64,000 bases of DNA, taken from Desulfomonile sp963700305. Its GTDB lineage: Bacteria; Desulfobacterota; Desulfomonilia; Desulfomonilales; Desulfomonilaceae. Location of the stretch: NCBI GenBank assembly GCA_963700305.1, contig CAVOXB010000006.1, forward strand, positions 81,999 through 145,998, given 5' to 3'. The notes under the pieces are model-generated. The model worked only from the letters and a program-made list of their open reading frames with translations, searched no databases and was not told the origin of the DNA. Below, piece after piece: positions 48,805-57,790 of the stretch; within the stretch, counting starts at the first letter, position 1; each line of letters begins with the position of its first letter. The position numbers were made by a program, and so were the translations under genes.

Positions 48805-48909
48805 AATTCCTAAAGATAGTCCTTAGCGCGTTTCCTGCAACCACTTGCATCTTTTTTAGGGAAAGCGCATCTTCAATAATGACGAAGCAATCAGGAGGAA
48901 CCGGTTCAG

Positions 48910-49218
48910 ATGCCAATTTACGAATACCGCTGCGGGAAATGTGAAGTCGAATTCGAGAAACTGGTGTTCGGTAAAGATGAGGTTATGTGTCCCAATTGCG
49001 GAGGACAAGTTCAAAAAATGATGTCCTCTTGCAGTTTCAAGAGCGCTGCAGGTGACTTCAAGACCTCGGGTATGGAAAATCCGGATGCAGTACCTGTTCA
49101 GCCACCTCATGCGCAACGTGCCATTAACAAGAATTGCAAACCCTTTTCCTTTGGAAAGGAGGTGCTCAAATGGTGTCACCTAGTGAAAGTCCTCACCTAC
49201 GATTACAACAGCAAATAG
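48910..49218 (+). CDS. FmdB-type zinc ribbon protein
   Basis: Begins PIYEYRCGKCEVEFEKLV with the second Cys pair CPNCGG, the FmdB zinc-ribbon signature of small putative regulators. GGAGGAACCGG precedes the ATG. The 102-residue frame overlaps the next gene by 49 bases. The last ~25 residues (after INKNCKPFSFG) may be out of frame. Confidence 0.75.
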   Translation: MPIYEYRCGKCEVEFEKLVFGKDEVMCPNCGGQVQKMMSSCSFKSAAGDFKTSGMENPDAVPVQPPHAQRAINKNCKPFSFGKEVLKWCHLVKVLTYDYNSK

Positions 49219-49610
49219 ACTGTCAATTGGAAATCACCCCGCGACCTGTGCTGCAAGCCTGGGAACGAGCGGGATGGAACGAAGAACCCGGAACCGATGT
49301 GGATGAAGCCCCGCTAAAATATATGGCCCTAGTGCTGCTCGACGCAATAGAAGAAAGAGCCTTACGTGTATCTGTGGACAAAGACGAGGGTGTGACCGTG
49401 TTTGCGGACACCACGTACGCGTTGCCCCAGGCTCCGCCTCACATTATAGCGAGGGGACTGGAAATTCTAAGGGAGATTACCGGGCTGGAGGCGCCGAGCG
49501 GGCAGGGGACCCTCTCACTCGGAATCAGGAACGATAGCTTGGATCTGATAATACAAAAACAAGCGGGTCGGCATATTATCAACATGCCGGATATCGGCCC
49601 ATCCGTCTAA
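49170..49610 (+). CDS. Hypothetical protein
   Basis: 146 residues, unrecognised, cytoplasmic. The start at 49170 has a strong AAAGGAGGTG site lying inside the FmdB gene. It has a helical N-terminus (PRPVLQAWERAGWNEEPGTD), a KYMALVLLDAIEERALRVSV strand-helix segment, and ends NMPDIGPSV. Probably co-transcribed with the FmdB gene. Confidence 0.6.
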   Translation: MVSPSESPHLRLQQQIDCQLEITPRPVLQAWERAGWNEEPGTDVDEAPLKYMALVLLDAIEERALRVSVDKDEGVTVFADTTYALPQAPPHIIARGLEILREITGLEAPSGQGTLSLGIRNDSLDLIIQKQAGRHIINMPDIGPSV

Positions 49611-49718
49611 GAGCTATTTCGGTTAAGAATAGATCGCGGGGGAAACTTCTTTGCGAAAGAAAGTTTCCTCCCGCATGCGATCATGTCCTGCGTTGTACCA
49701 TTTCGTTTTCATTGACTT

Positions 49719-49789
49719 AATTTGGCAGGTACGGAGGCCGGCCGCCACCGGTTGACAGTCGGGCCCGGAGTCGCCGCCGTGCAAGTCAG
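49719..49789 (-). repeat. Dispersed repeat, family F copy 2
   Basis: Reverse complement of 39159-39229 with about ten differences; contains ACGGAGGCCGGCCGCC and GTCGGGCCCGGAGTCG. Confidence 0.75.
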
Positions 49790-49930
49790 AATTATCCATT
49801 TTCTTGGAGAATTGGGTTCACTCATTCTTTATAGCAACCATTAATTCGGTCGTGGGAGAAGACGCGTGCCTCGGAATCATGTCGATGCGAGCGCATCGAA
49901 GCGATCTCCTCTTTCAGCCATGAAATTTGC

Positions 49931-50072
49931 TTATAGCCATTGCCAAAATTCTTGTCCAACTTACGGCAATTGTACCCGTCACCTCGGAGGCTTGATCCGG
50001 GGTCCAGATTCTGGATTCCTGCCTTCGCAGGAATGACGAGGAAAGGGACATTATTTTTGGCAATTGATATAA
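49931..50072. repeat. MITE-like element, family E copy 2
   Basis: The left arm TTATAGCCATTGCCAAAATT is matched by the reverse complement of the right arm (50045-50072), read TTATATCAATTGCCAAAAAT. Inside is a family D-like unit (49977-50038). The IS1595 element begins 9 bases past its right end. Confidence 0.7.
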
Positions 50073-50080
50073 TCGCTTTA
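50073..50080. repeat. Target-site duplication, left
   Basis: TCGCTTTA directly left of the IS end. The identical 8-mer is at 51118-51125. Confidence 0.85.
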
Positions 50081-51117
50081 TTGGGGGTATGCACTTGACT
50101 AAGGGAGCCACAACATATAGTGTTTTGGCCCATCGGAAACTACCCCAGGTCATTGGCAGAGTTCGAAGCCCGTTTCTCGACAGAGGAGCAGTGCCGTGAT
50201 TACCTGTTCCGACGCCGCTGGCCAGAAGGTTTTCGGTGTCCTCGCTGTGGGCATGGCAGGGCTTGGCCGATTGGCAAGAGTCTGCTTTCGAATGCGGGTA
50301 TTGTGGATATCAGTGCTCCGTCACTGCTGGTACGATCTTCCCATGACACCCGTAAGCCTCTCACCCTGTGGTTTTCGAGCTATGTGGTGGGTGACTTGCC
50401 CACGAACAGGGATGAGTGCAGTGAGCCTGCAGGAGATGCTCGGACTGGGGAGTTACAGGACTGCTTGGGCATGGCTTCACAAGCTACGCCGCGTGATGGT
50501 GAGACCAGACCGAGACCGGCTGTCCGGAAGTGTTGAAGTGGACGAGACCTATCTGGGGGGTCTAGAAGAGGGGCTCTGTGGAAGGCAAGTCTGTAGCAAA
50601 GCCCTAATCGTCGTTGCTGCGGAAGAGGCTGGCAAGGCCACGGGAAGGATACGGATGCGTCGGATAGACTCCGCATCCGGCAAGGAGTTACACGGCTTCG
50701 TCACCGGTGCCATTGAAAAGGGCAGCGTGCTGCACACAGACGGATGAAGCGGATACCGCGGCTTGGACCAAAAGGGCTATGTGCACGAAGTGACTCCCGC
50801 TGCGCGGCAGAAAGCATGCCGCTACCGAACTCCTTCCACGCGTTCACCGCGCAATATCGCTCTTGAAGCGTTGGCTCTTGGGTACTCATCATGGCGCAGT
50901 AAGCCACAAGCATCTCGATTACTACCTCGACGAATTTACGTTCCGATTCAACCGGCGAACTTCACGACAAAGAGGCAAGCTGTTCTTCCGATTGGTTCAA
51001 CAAGCGGTCATCGGAAAACCGAGAACATACAGATCGCTTATAGGGAATCAAGGCAAAGAGAACTCAAAACAGTGACCACAACATATTGTGGTCACCTGAC
51101 TAAAGTGCATACCCCAA
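50081..51117 (+). mobile_element. IS1595-family insertion sequence
   Basis: 1,037 bases bounded by near-perfect terminal inverted repeats, TTGGGGGTATGCACTT at the left and AAGTGCATACCCCAA at the right. It is flanked by an exact 8-bp direct repeat TCGCTTTA, the duplication size usual for this family. A subterminal perfect hairpin GTGACCACAA/TTGTGGTCAC lies at 51072-51095, and a partial version is at the left end. Confidence 0.88.
50120..51075 (+). pseudogene. IS1595 (ISXO2-like) transposase, broken
   Basis: DDE transposase with an N-terminal zinc ribbon (CPRCGHGRAW, then FECGYCGYQCSVTAGTIF after a frame change near 50275). The catalytic region has SVEVDETYLGG (first Asp) and HTDG (second Asp), and the Glu lies in HLDYYLDEFTFRFNRR. 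Frames change near 50275, near 50340 (one extra C) and near 50830-50870. In addition TGA follows HTDG where the family has Trp (HTDGWSGY). Intact ends and duplication suggest a recent insertion, so some of the breaks may be sequencing errors. Confidence 0.8.
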
Positions 51118-51125
51118 TCGCTTTA
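51118..51125. repeat. Target-site duplication, right
   Basis: TCGCTTTA, identical to 50073-50080. Confidence 0.85.
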
Positions 51126-51167
51126 TTATTCGCAATGACAACACGGATCGGTAGGTTGCCTGAGAGA

Positions 51168-51980
51168 TCAAGTGGAGACCTTTTCCTTGCTTTTTGCCTC
51201 GTCCCAGAGTGCATCCATTTCTTCAAGACTGGCCTCTTCGAGTGATCTCCCCTGTTCGCGCAACCGTGCTTCAATGTGCCTGAATCGGCGCTCAAACTTG
51301 TCGGATGTATCGGTAAGCGCCGCCTCGCTGTTGATTTCCAGGAGTCTCGATGCGTTTGTCACTACGAATAAGAGGTCACCCAATTCTTCTTTCATGTGCT
51401 CGGCATTTCTGGATGCCACAGCTTCCTTGAGTTCAAGCAATTCTTCGTCGACTTTTGCAAAAACTTCCTCAGGCCACGTCCAATCGAATCCAACCCTTGC
51501 GGCCCGTCTGGCGAGCTTTTGGGCGCGGTTCAGAGCAGGCAGGGATCTGGGAATTCCGTCGAGCAGCGATTCCCGCACACGTATGTTTTCTTCGGACGCT
51601 TTTATTTTCGCCCAATTGTCTATGACTTCTCGAGGAGTATTGGCTTCAACGTCACCGAAGACGTGAGGATGTCTTCGGGTCATCTTGCTCACCGCTCCCT
51701 CTATGACTTCCTTTATGGAGGTAACCCCTTCTTGCTGGAACATGTATGCGACGAAGACCACCAAGAAGAGAAGATCGCCCATCTCGTCCGAAATCTCGCT
51801 ATGGGAGCCGCTGTTTATGGCCTGCACCATTTCGTGGTATTCTTCGAGAATGTAAGGATGGAAAGTTGCGGGATTTTGCTTCTTGTCCCAAGGGCATCCA
51901 TTTTCCGAACGCAGTATTACTATAAGATCAAGTAGTCTCTGAAAGGCTTGAGCGGTGTCGGTTGGCGATTCCGAATTCAT
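51168..51980 (-). CDS. mazG: Nucleoside triphosphate pyrophosphohydrolase MazG
   Basis: House-cleaning enzyme hydrolysing NTPs to NMPs and pyrophosphate. Two MazG domains in 270 residues. The first has GCPWDKKQ, EEYHEM (ExxE) and DEMGDLLFLVVFVA. The second has RVGFDW, EELLELKEA and EELGDLLFVVTNASR. Both metal-binding sets look complete. Frame intact. It lies 51 bases from the IS element, which inserted just past its 3' end. Confidence 0.93.
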   Translation of the reverse strand: MNSESPTDTAQAFQRLLDLIVILRSENGCPWDKKQNPATFHPYILEEYHEMVQAINSGSHSEISDEMGDLLFLVVFVAYMFQQEGVTSIKEVIEGAVSKMTRRHPHVFGDVEANTPREVIDNWAKIKASEENIRVRESLLDGIPRSLPALNRAQKLARRAARVGFDWTWPEEVFAKVDEELLELKEAVASRNAEHMKEELGDLLFVVTNASRLLEINSEAALTDTSDKFERRFRHIEARLREQGRSLEEASLEEMDALWDEAKSKEKVST

Positions 51981-52243
51981 GGCAGCTTATCCCTGTGGAA
52001 CGATTGATCCGAGGAGCACCGCTCCCCGATTCTCCTCATGATCGATGGTGTCATCAGCTTTGTCAGTCGATTGACACTGTATACTCTGAAAGCCGGCGGT
52101 TCAATAGGTTGAAGTTGATTCTTTATTTAAAAAGGTGGTATTATCTTGTCCGTTAATTTCTTATTGGGTCAGTCGGAGGCTGAACCGTGACCGGAAGAGC
52201 CGGCCACGTAAGAAAATGTTAGTGAGGAGCACTTGGAGGCTTC

Positions 52244-53248
52244 TTGACGATAAATTCTGTGGAGCAAGACCAGCGGTTGCCCCGTCGAGTGAGTTTTGAC
52301 AATATCGGGGCGCTCCAGGCGCTTGTGGGTGAATTAAGTAAGAATGTCAAATACATTGAGAAGTGTGTCGGAGTCAGCATTTCTCTGAAGGGAAATACTT
52401 TAAGCATTTACGGAGATTCACCTTCTGACGAGCTCGCTGAAAAGCTTATAAAACAACTCTATGCTCTCGCGCGGGACGGCTATCCAGTGCATCCCGTGGA
52501 TATTGACCAGGGAGTACAGACTTCTTCGAACGATCCGGCCGCTAAAATAAAGGACCTCCTTCGGGACACCGTGTTCACTTCGGTCGGAAAACGGCCCATT
52601 ACTCCGAAGACGGTTAATCAGAAAGCCTATATACAAGCAATACAGACGCATGACGTTGTTTTTGGTATAGGTCCGGCTGGAACAGGGAAGACATATCTGG
52701 CAATGGCAATGGCCATGGCGTCGTTTGCCAAAAAGGAGCTCCGGCGGATAATACTGGCGAGGCCCGCAGTTGAAGCCGGCGAAAGGCTCGGTTTCTTGCC
52801 AGGAGACCTGTATGAGAAAGTGAATCCTTACTTGAGGCCGCTGTACGATGCTTTGCACGATATGATAGATTTTGAAAAGGCTTCCAGGATGATAGAGCGC
52901 GGCGACATAGAGGTTGCTCCCCTCGCATTTATGCGAGGCAGGACCCTCAACGATTCCTTCGTGATATTGGATGAAGCCCAGAATACGACTTCCGAACAGA
53001 TGAAAATGTTTCTCACACGCTTGGGCTACTCTTCCAAGGCCGTGATTACAGGTGACGTCACGCAGGTTGATCTCCCTGAGGGAGTCAAGTCCGGTCTGAT
53101 CGAGGCTCGAGAAATACTGAGCCATATAGACGGACTTGCTTTCATGACTTTTACCGAACAGGATGTGGTGCGACACCCATTGGTTCAAGAAATTATAAGA
53201 GCTTACGAGAACAAGACGATCAGTTCCCATAACCGAGGCCGGAGATAG
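52244..53248 (+). CDS. phoH: PhoH-like ATPase (YbeZ)
   Basis: 334-residue PhoH/YbeZ NTPase. An N-terminal KH-like region (VSISLKGNTLSIYGDSPSDE) precedes Walker A GPAGTGKTYLA, PAVEAGERLGFLPGDL and Walker B FVILDEAQNTT. It starts with TTG, 5 bases after GGAGG. It begins the conserved phoH-pgpH-ybeY cluster linked to RNA/ribosome maintenance, and the next gene follows after 5 bases. Confidence 0.93.
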   Translation: MTINSVEQDQRLPRRVSFDNIGALQALVGELSKNVKYIEKCVGVSISLKGNTLSIYGDSPSDELAEKLIKQLYALARDGYPVHPVDIDQGVQTSSNDPAAKIKDLLRDTVFTSVGKRPITPKTVNQKAYIQAIQTHDVVFGIGPAGTGKTYLAMAMAMASFAKKELRRIILARPAVEAGERLGFLPGDLYEKVNPYLRPLYDALHDMIDFEKASRMIERGDIEVAPLAFMRGRTLNDSFVILDEAQNTTSEQMKMFLTRLGYSSKAVITGDVTQVDLPEGVKSGLIEAREILSHIDGLAFMTFTEQDVVRHPLVQEIIRAYENKTISSHNRGRR

Positions 53249-53253
53249 AACAG

Positions 53254-55714
53254 ATGCCGGATTCCGTCGGTCAGAATAAATCCCGCCTGGTTTCAGCCCA
53301 GAAAACGTTGGAGAAAAGACTACCTAAGCTGGCTTCCCGACTTGCTGAACCAAAGTGGCAGAGATGGGCCCTAATTTTGGGGACGTCGCTAATAGCCGCT
53401 TTTATGATAGCCCCCAAGTCTTTTCGGGTTTATAACCTCACCGTGGGCGTGCCAGCCCCAGAGACCATTGTCTCGCCTATTACGTTCAAAGTTGTGGACG
53501 ATGCAGCTACTAATAAGAATCGGGACGAAATACTCAAGTCCGTGCTACCCGTGTACGACTTTGATGACGAGATGGTTCATGATGTGCAATCACGGATAGT
53601 CGCTGCTTTTGATTTCATGGCGGACTACATGGCGGCAGAAGTTGCTCATGAGATCAAGGAAGCCGAGAAATCCAAAGAACAGCCTGCTCCGGAGAAACCT
53701 GTAACGGCGGACAAACAGCAGCAATTCCGAGTGCTTGATGAAAATACGCTCAGAACCAGATTCGAGAATTTGCTGGGAGCGCGGGTATCACCATCCAGTT
53801 TCGCAGTAATGAAAAGCGGTCGTTTTAACGCTAGAATACAGCGAGATCTCAGTTCCTTGATAGTTCCTGTCCTGATGAAAGGAATCGGTCCTGAGCCGCG
53901 AACTGGTCATGCGCGATGGAAAATCAGGGATTTTGCTCAAGTTGAAGAACAAGGAAAAACTGGAAGTCCAGAAAGACCTTTCGCAAATATTCGATCTTAA
54001 AGAAGCGGTTAACTTCATAAATGTCGAAGAAAGAGATCCTGCCAAGGATTCTGCTGTCTACAGGACCCTCAGGCGCCTTGCCATGGATCTGGTCAACGTG
54101 AACATAACGTATAACCGTGAAAGAAGCGCACTTTTAAAACAGGAAGCCCTTGCTTCAGTAAAACCTGTTTATTTTCAGATAGCCAAAGGTGAGCCCATCA
54201 TAAAGGAAGGGGAACCGGTAAACGAAGGGCATGTAAGAAAATTGGCCGGTCTGAACAAAGCTAATCCAGCCTACAGTCGCTATACGATAGTGGCAGGATT
54301 CTGCCTGGTGCTGATTCTCCTGTTGAGGCTCGGGTTCTATTTCTCGGAAAAGCATCTGGACAGAGGACGACAAGCGACTTCCGATTTGCTTCTCTTCTGC
54401 CTGTTATTGGTAGGCACTGTCATAATGGTTCGTTTTATTTGTTATCTGTCACCGATTCTTGGCGCCGCAGAGAGAACGATGAGCGCTAAAGCGATCGCTT
54501 TTGCAGCTCCCGTCGCCACGGGTTCCATGCTAATGGCGCTCATGGTGGACGCGAAAATAGCCTTCATTTTCGCCGCTATTTCTGCTGTTACCGCATCTCT
54601 GGCAATTGAGGGGGACATCTATTTATTCGCCTTTTATTTTATTTCCGGAATAGTAGGTCTTCATGGCATGGCCAGGATTACCGACAGAACTTCGGTGCTT
54701 CGCGCCGGTCTTGTCGTGGGGCTGGTAAACATGCTGTCCATCCTTGGAGTGAAGATGGCGCTGGGTCAGTTGGCGGCCGTTTCGGATCTTTACGAGGTAG
54801 GACTCGGATTTCTCGGAGGCTTGAGTTCCGGATTGTTGGTTTCCGGTCTTGCGCCGCTTCTGGAGCCTCTAGGTTACATTACGAACGTCAAGCTGCTGGA
54901 AATTGCCAACTTGAATCATCCGCTTCTCAGGGAAATGGCGTTGAGGGCCCCCGGCACGTATCATCATTCAATAATGGTAGGCAATCTTGCCGAGGCTGCT
55001 GCAGAGCTTATCGACGCAAATCCACTCTTGGCAAGAGTTGGAGCGTATTATCACGATATCGGTAAAATAGGGAAGAAACACAAGCCGATCTATTTCATAG
55101 AAAACCAGGAGCGCGGCATTAATCCCCACGACAAGCTGGAACCCAGCATGAGCGCGCTTATCCTCGTTTCACATGTCAAGTCCGGAGTTGAAAAGGCTCG
55201 GGATTTCAGGCTCGGCATGCCGATTGTTGACATGATTCAGCAGCATCATGGCACGAATCTAATAAAATTTTTTTACAGCAAAGCCATGGAAAAAGGCGAA
55301 AAGAACCACCAGACAGTGGATGAGGACAAATATCGATATCCTGGGCCGCGGCCCCAGACCAAAGAAGCAGCTCTCGTGATGCTTGCGGATGTTGTAGAGG
55401 CTGCTTGCCGTACACTTACGGAACCTACTCCTGCGAGGATTCAGAAGCGGGTCCAGACTTTGATCATGGGGTTGTTCGCGGAAGGTCAACTGGATCAGTC
55501 CACACTCACGTTGAAAGACATTCACGCGATTACTAAATCCTTTGTGCGGGCACTGCAAGGTATTTTGCACTCTCGTATAGATTATCCAACTGAAACGGGG
55601 ACTCAGGAACGTTTGAATGGAGATACTAATAGACAACCGGCAGAAAAGGATAGAACTCGACCAGCAAGAGCTGCGGAAGAAAACGGAACTAATATTAGAA
55701 GGCTTGGGCTGTAA
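53254..55714 (+). CDS. 7TM-HD phosphodiesterase, PgpH/YqfF family (frameshifts)
   Basis: Membrane HD-domain enzyme; Listeria PgpH of this family degrades c-di-AMP. TM1 (LILGTSLIAAFMIAP), a large extracytoplasmic 7TMR-HDED domain, seven hydrophobic segments, then an HD domain with HHSIMVGNLAEAAAEL, YHDIGKIGK and HHGT. The frame changes near 53885-53892 (one extra C restores LSRELVMRDGK). The end overlaps ybeY by 98 bases. If one G of GGGG near 55598 were extra, the gene would stop at 55616, directly before the ybeY ATG, which is more natural. About 785-820 residues. No diadenylate cyclase gene is visible here. Confidence 0.85.
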
Positions 55715-56069
55715 TCCTTCGTCAACAATTTCCATAGCTATCGTGGAAAATCCGGAAATGGCGGAACTCAATTTCAGATACAGGGGAAAGGATGGGCCTA
55801 CGAACGTGCTGTCCTTTTCTCAATCGGAAGGAGAGCACAAGTCCCCTCAGCCGGGCCTCCTGGGCGACGTAGTTATATCTGGAGATAGGGCTGCTGATGA
55901 TGCAGCGGAGCTGAATTACACCACGGACGAGATGGTTCTCTATCTCCTCATTCACGGGATTCTTCATCTCGTCGGGTATGAACATCAGGAACCATCGGAA
56001 GCCATCAGCATGGAACACAAGGTGGAACACATATTTCGGCAGTATTATGACTCTGAAACATCAAAATGA
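55617..56069 (+). CDS. ybeY: Endoribonuclease YbeY
   Basis: Metal-dependent RNase of 16S rRNA 3' maturation. The zinc motif HGILHLVGYEH (H-x3-H-x5-H) is near the C-terminus. GKDGPTNVLSFSQ and LLGDVVIS precede it. 150 residues. Standard neighbour of phoH and pgpH. Confidence 0.93.
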   Translation: MEILIDNRQKRIELDQQELRKKTELILEGLGCNPSSTISIAIVENPEMAELNFRYRGKDGPTNVLSFSQSEGEHKSPQPGLLGDVVISGDRAADDAAELNYTTDEMVLYLLIHGILHLVGYEHQEPSEAISMEHKVEHIFRQYYDSETSK

Positions 56070-56103
56070 GCTTGCTGCAACCACTGCGACCCGAATGACA
56101 CCA

Positions 56104-56319
56104 TCAGACCTTATCGAATTTTCGCTTCCACAGGGGCTCCCCTTCTTCTGGCGCTGCCCATGAGCTGCATGCGCCTTTCAGGTCCTGCGCAAACTTTTTC
56201 ACGTTTTGGTCAGCCATTACAGTGTTCACAAGGTAAGATCCGAGCTTCCAACCTACTCCCAGTGCTACTCCTGCAGCCACAAAACCAACCATTTTTATCG
56301 GGAGAAGTAATATGCTCAT
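56104..56319 (-). CDS. Small membrane protein, unknown
   Basis: 71 residues. One hydrophobic segment (LLLPIKMVGFVAAGVALGVG) precedes a helical polar tail with one Cys (QDLKGACSSWAAPEEGEP). GGAGGAATAATC precedes the ATG. Convergent with ybeY. No family recognised. Confidence 0.5.
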   Translation of the reverse strand: MSILLLPIKMVGFVAAGVALGVGWKLGSYLVNTVMADQNVKKFAQDLKGACSSWAAPEEGEPLWKRKFDKV

Positions 56320-56693
56320 ATGATTATTCCTCCGCCTGGGTTGTGGAACTAGACCCGCCTCAACGGACCGTACTTATTATAATCACACGCGGCCCATCAA
56401 CGAAAAACAATTCGTGAGGCAATCATTCAGTTCCTCGGGAAAGCTCTGTTATTGCGTGGAGCGAAGCGATCCCGCGCCTCGCGGGGACAATTTCCCTATT
56501 GGGCAGTGGCAACCAAATGAGATTGCTTCGATGCGCTTGCAATGCCACTTTGCGTGAGCCTCTCTTTCTCCTAATAACCAAGAGAATACTCGCGAGCCGC
56601 GTAAAGAGCTTTCTTCCTTGACCTCAACCATTTTTTATGTTTAAACAATTGTAACGGAGAGAGGGAAAATCATCGCGGTATGGAAGGTTTTCG
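56320..56693. other. Intergenic region with degenerate family A repeat
   Basis: About 370 bases. It contains TTATTGCGTGGAGCGAAGCG to GCGCTTGCAATGCC (56448-56546), a diverged family A element with an inner hairpin CCCGCG/CGCGGG. No gene seen. Confidence 0.45.
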
Positions 56694-56915
56694 ATGAGGT
56701 TCCTGCTCTTTCCTGTTATTTGCTGTTTTCTGTTTTCAGGCTGTGGCGCAACGGCTCAATCGTTCAAGAACAAAGTTCCGTTTCTCAACTCGTACACGCA
56801 AGGTGGGACATCGACCGCAAATCCTGCGTCAAGCGAACAGGCTTCCCCGAAAATACCTCAGATCAGCCCTTCAAAAGCCGCTCTCATGGAAACTGCCCAA
56901 TTGGATCAATTTTAG
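56694..56915 (+). CDS. Small predicted lipoprotein
   Basis: 73 residues. Signal MRFLLFPVICCFLFSGC with lipobox FSGC; the mature part is Ser/Thr/Pro-rich and unstructured. GGAAGG lies 7 bases before the ATG. No family. Confidence 0.5.
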   Translation: MRFLLFPVICCFLFSGCGATAQSFKNKVPFLNSYTQGGTSTANPASSEQASPKIPQISPSKAALMETAQLDQF

Positions 56916-56997
56916 ACGATTCTGCTCCCGGACTTCACACGAATTCCACGACCTTAGGGAATTTTGAGATACGGAACGTTCAGAATGAAAACGCGCA

Positions 56998-57019
56998 GTA
57001 GGATCGGCAACTTGCCGGT
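56998..57019. repeat. Short palindrome, family B copy 3
   Basis: GTAGGATCGGCAACTTGCCG, one base different in the left arm from the other copies. Confidence 0.6.
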
Positions 57020-57105
57020 TCATTAGGTGGTTTTCATAGGAATGCCAAATGTGAAATGCTATTCTTGCTCAATTGTGATTGTGTCCAACAATTCAGGAGA
57101 CTTCG

Positions 57106-57330
57106 ATGTCAAAACGAAAAAAAGAAAAAACCACCATTCCCGGAGCAAGCCTTCTGGCGAGGGGAGATGTAATTCAAGTTATGGAGCGGGGAACACCGGT
57201 GAAATGCAGAGTCCTGTCCAGCATCCTCCTGGAAGACGGTTCATCCCTGGCAAGCCTTGAAGTGCTTGAAGGCGAAAAGAAGGGGCAGAAGATAACCTCG
57301 AAGCTGCGCGCAGGCAAAAAGGAACCATAA
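57106..57330 (+). CDS. Small basic hypothetical protein
   Basis: 74 residues. The start at 57106 has AGGAG; an earlier ATG at 57079 lacks one. It has a basic N-terminus SKRKKEKTT, a beta-rich core (LARGDVIQVMERGTPVKCRV, SSLASLEVLEGEKKGQKI) and a basic end. It resembles a small SH3-like fold, but this is a guess. Confidence 0.5.
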   Translation: MSKRKKEKTTIPGASLLARGDVIQVMERGTPVKCRVLSSILLEDGSSLASLEVLEGEKKGQKITSKLRAGKKEP

Positions 57331-57517
57331 GGGCCATGGACATCCGCTTAAATGCGGAAATTAATACTAAATTCCCCTGCACGACACATTCGCTTTCAAA
57401 GGTCGCAGCTGGCTTGACCAGCAGTCGCAACCAGAGGGGCATTATCACTTTTGGAAGATGAGCGGTATTTCGTTCCGAGAACTTTCTGACAAGTCAGCCT
57501 TGGGTAAATGAACCACT

Positions 57518-57667
57518 CTAAATTCCTTGGTAACCCCAGTAGGGAGCTTGATCGAAAAAACCGGATGCCAACATCATTAGATATGCAATTGTCATCATCA
57601 AGGCGGAGATGACTAGGAATTTCTTGCGCACCTTCAGAAGATTCCACAACTCTTTGATCAGAGACAG
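57518..57667 (-). CDS. Second DUF5989-like micro-protein (start uncertain)
   Basis: From 57667 it reads LSLIKELWNLLKVRKKFLVI, clearly paralogous to the 50-residue DUF5989 protein 124 bases upstream. Its C-terminal half diverges (MLASGFFDQAPYWGYQGI instead of APFIYTLF). The codon at the aligned start is CTG, preceded by GGAGGGG. An in-frame ATG exists only at 57715, giving 65 residues. It is either a non-ATG start or a mutated start codon. One transmembrane helix. Part of the carbamoyltransferase locus. Confidence 0.55.
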   Translation of the reverse strand: MSLIKELWNLLKVRKKFLVISALMMTIAYLMMLASGFFDQAPYWGYQGI

Positions 57668-57790
57668 GCGTTCCCCTCCACAGCACTTCAATTGGAATGC
57701 ATTTTGAATATTCAAGAAGAAGCGAGGGCACCGTCCGTCAGACGGTTCCCCCGAGACTCTTCAGAAGACTCCAAGCCTGAACCGTAACTC

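Larger units (their letters stand above)
49611..50080. other. Intergenic repeat-rich region
   Basis: About 470 bases with family F copy 2, a half copy of family A (49881-49910, GTCGATGCGAGCG) and E copy 2, then the IS insertion. No gene supported. Confidence 0.5.

Noticed and set aside
10666..56546. CRISPR array from many repeats
   Set aside because: Repeats are dispersed palindromes kilobases apart with no regular spacers, and no cas genes are present.
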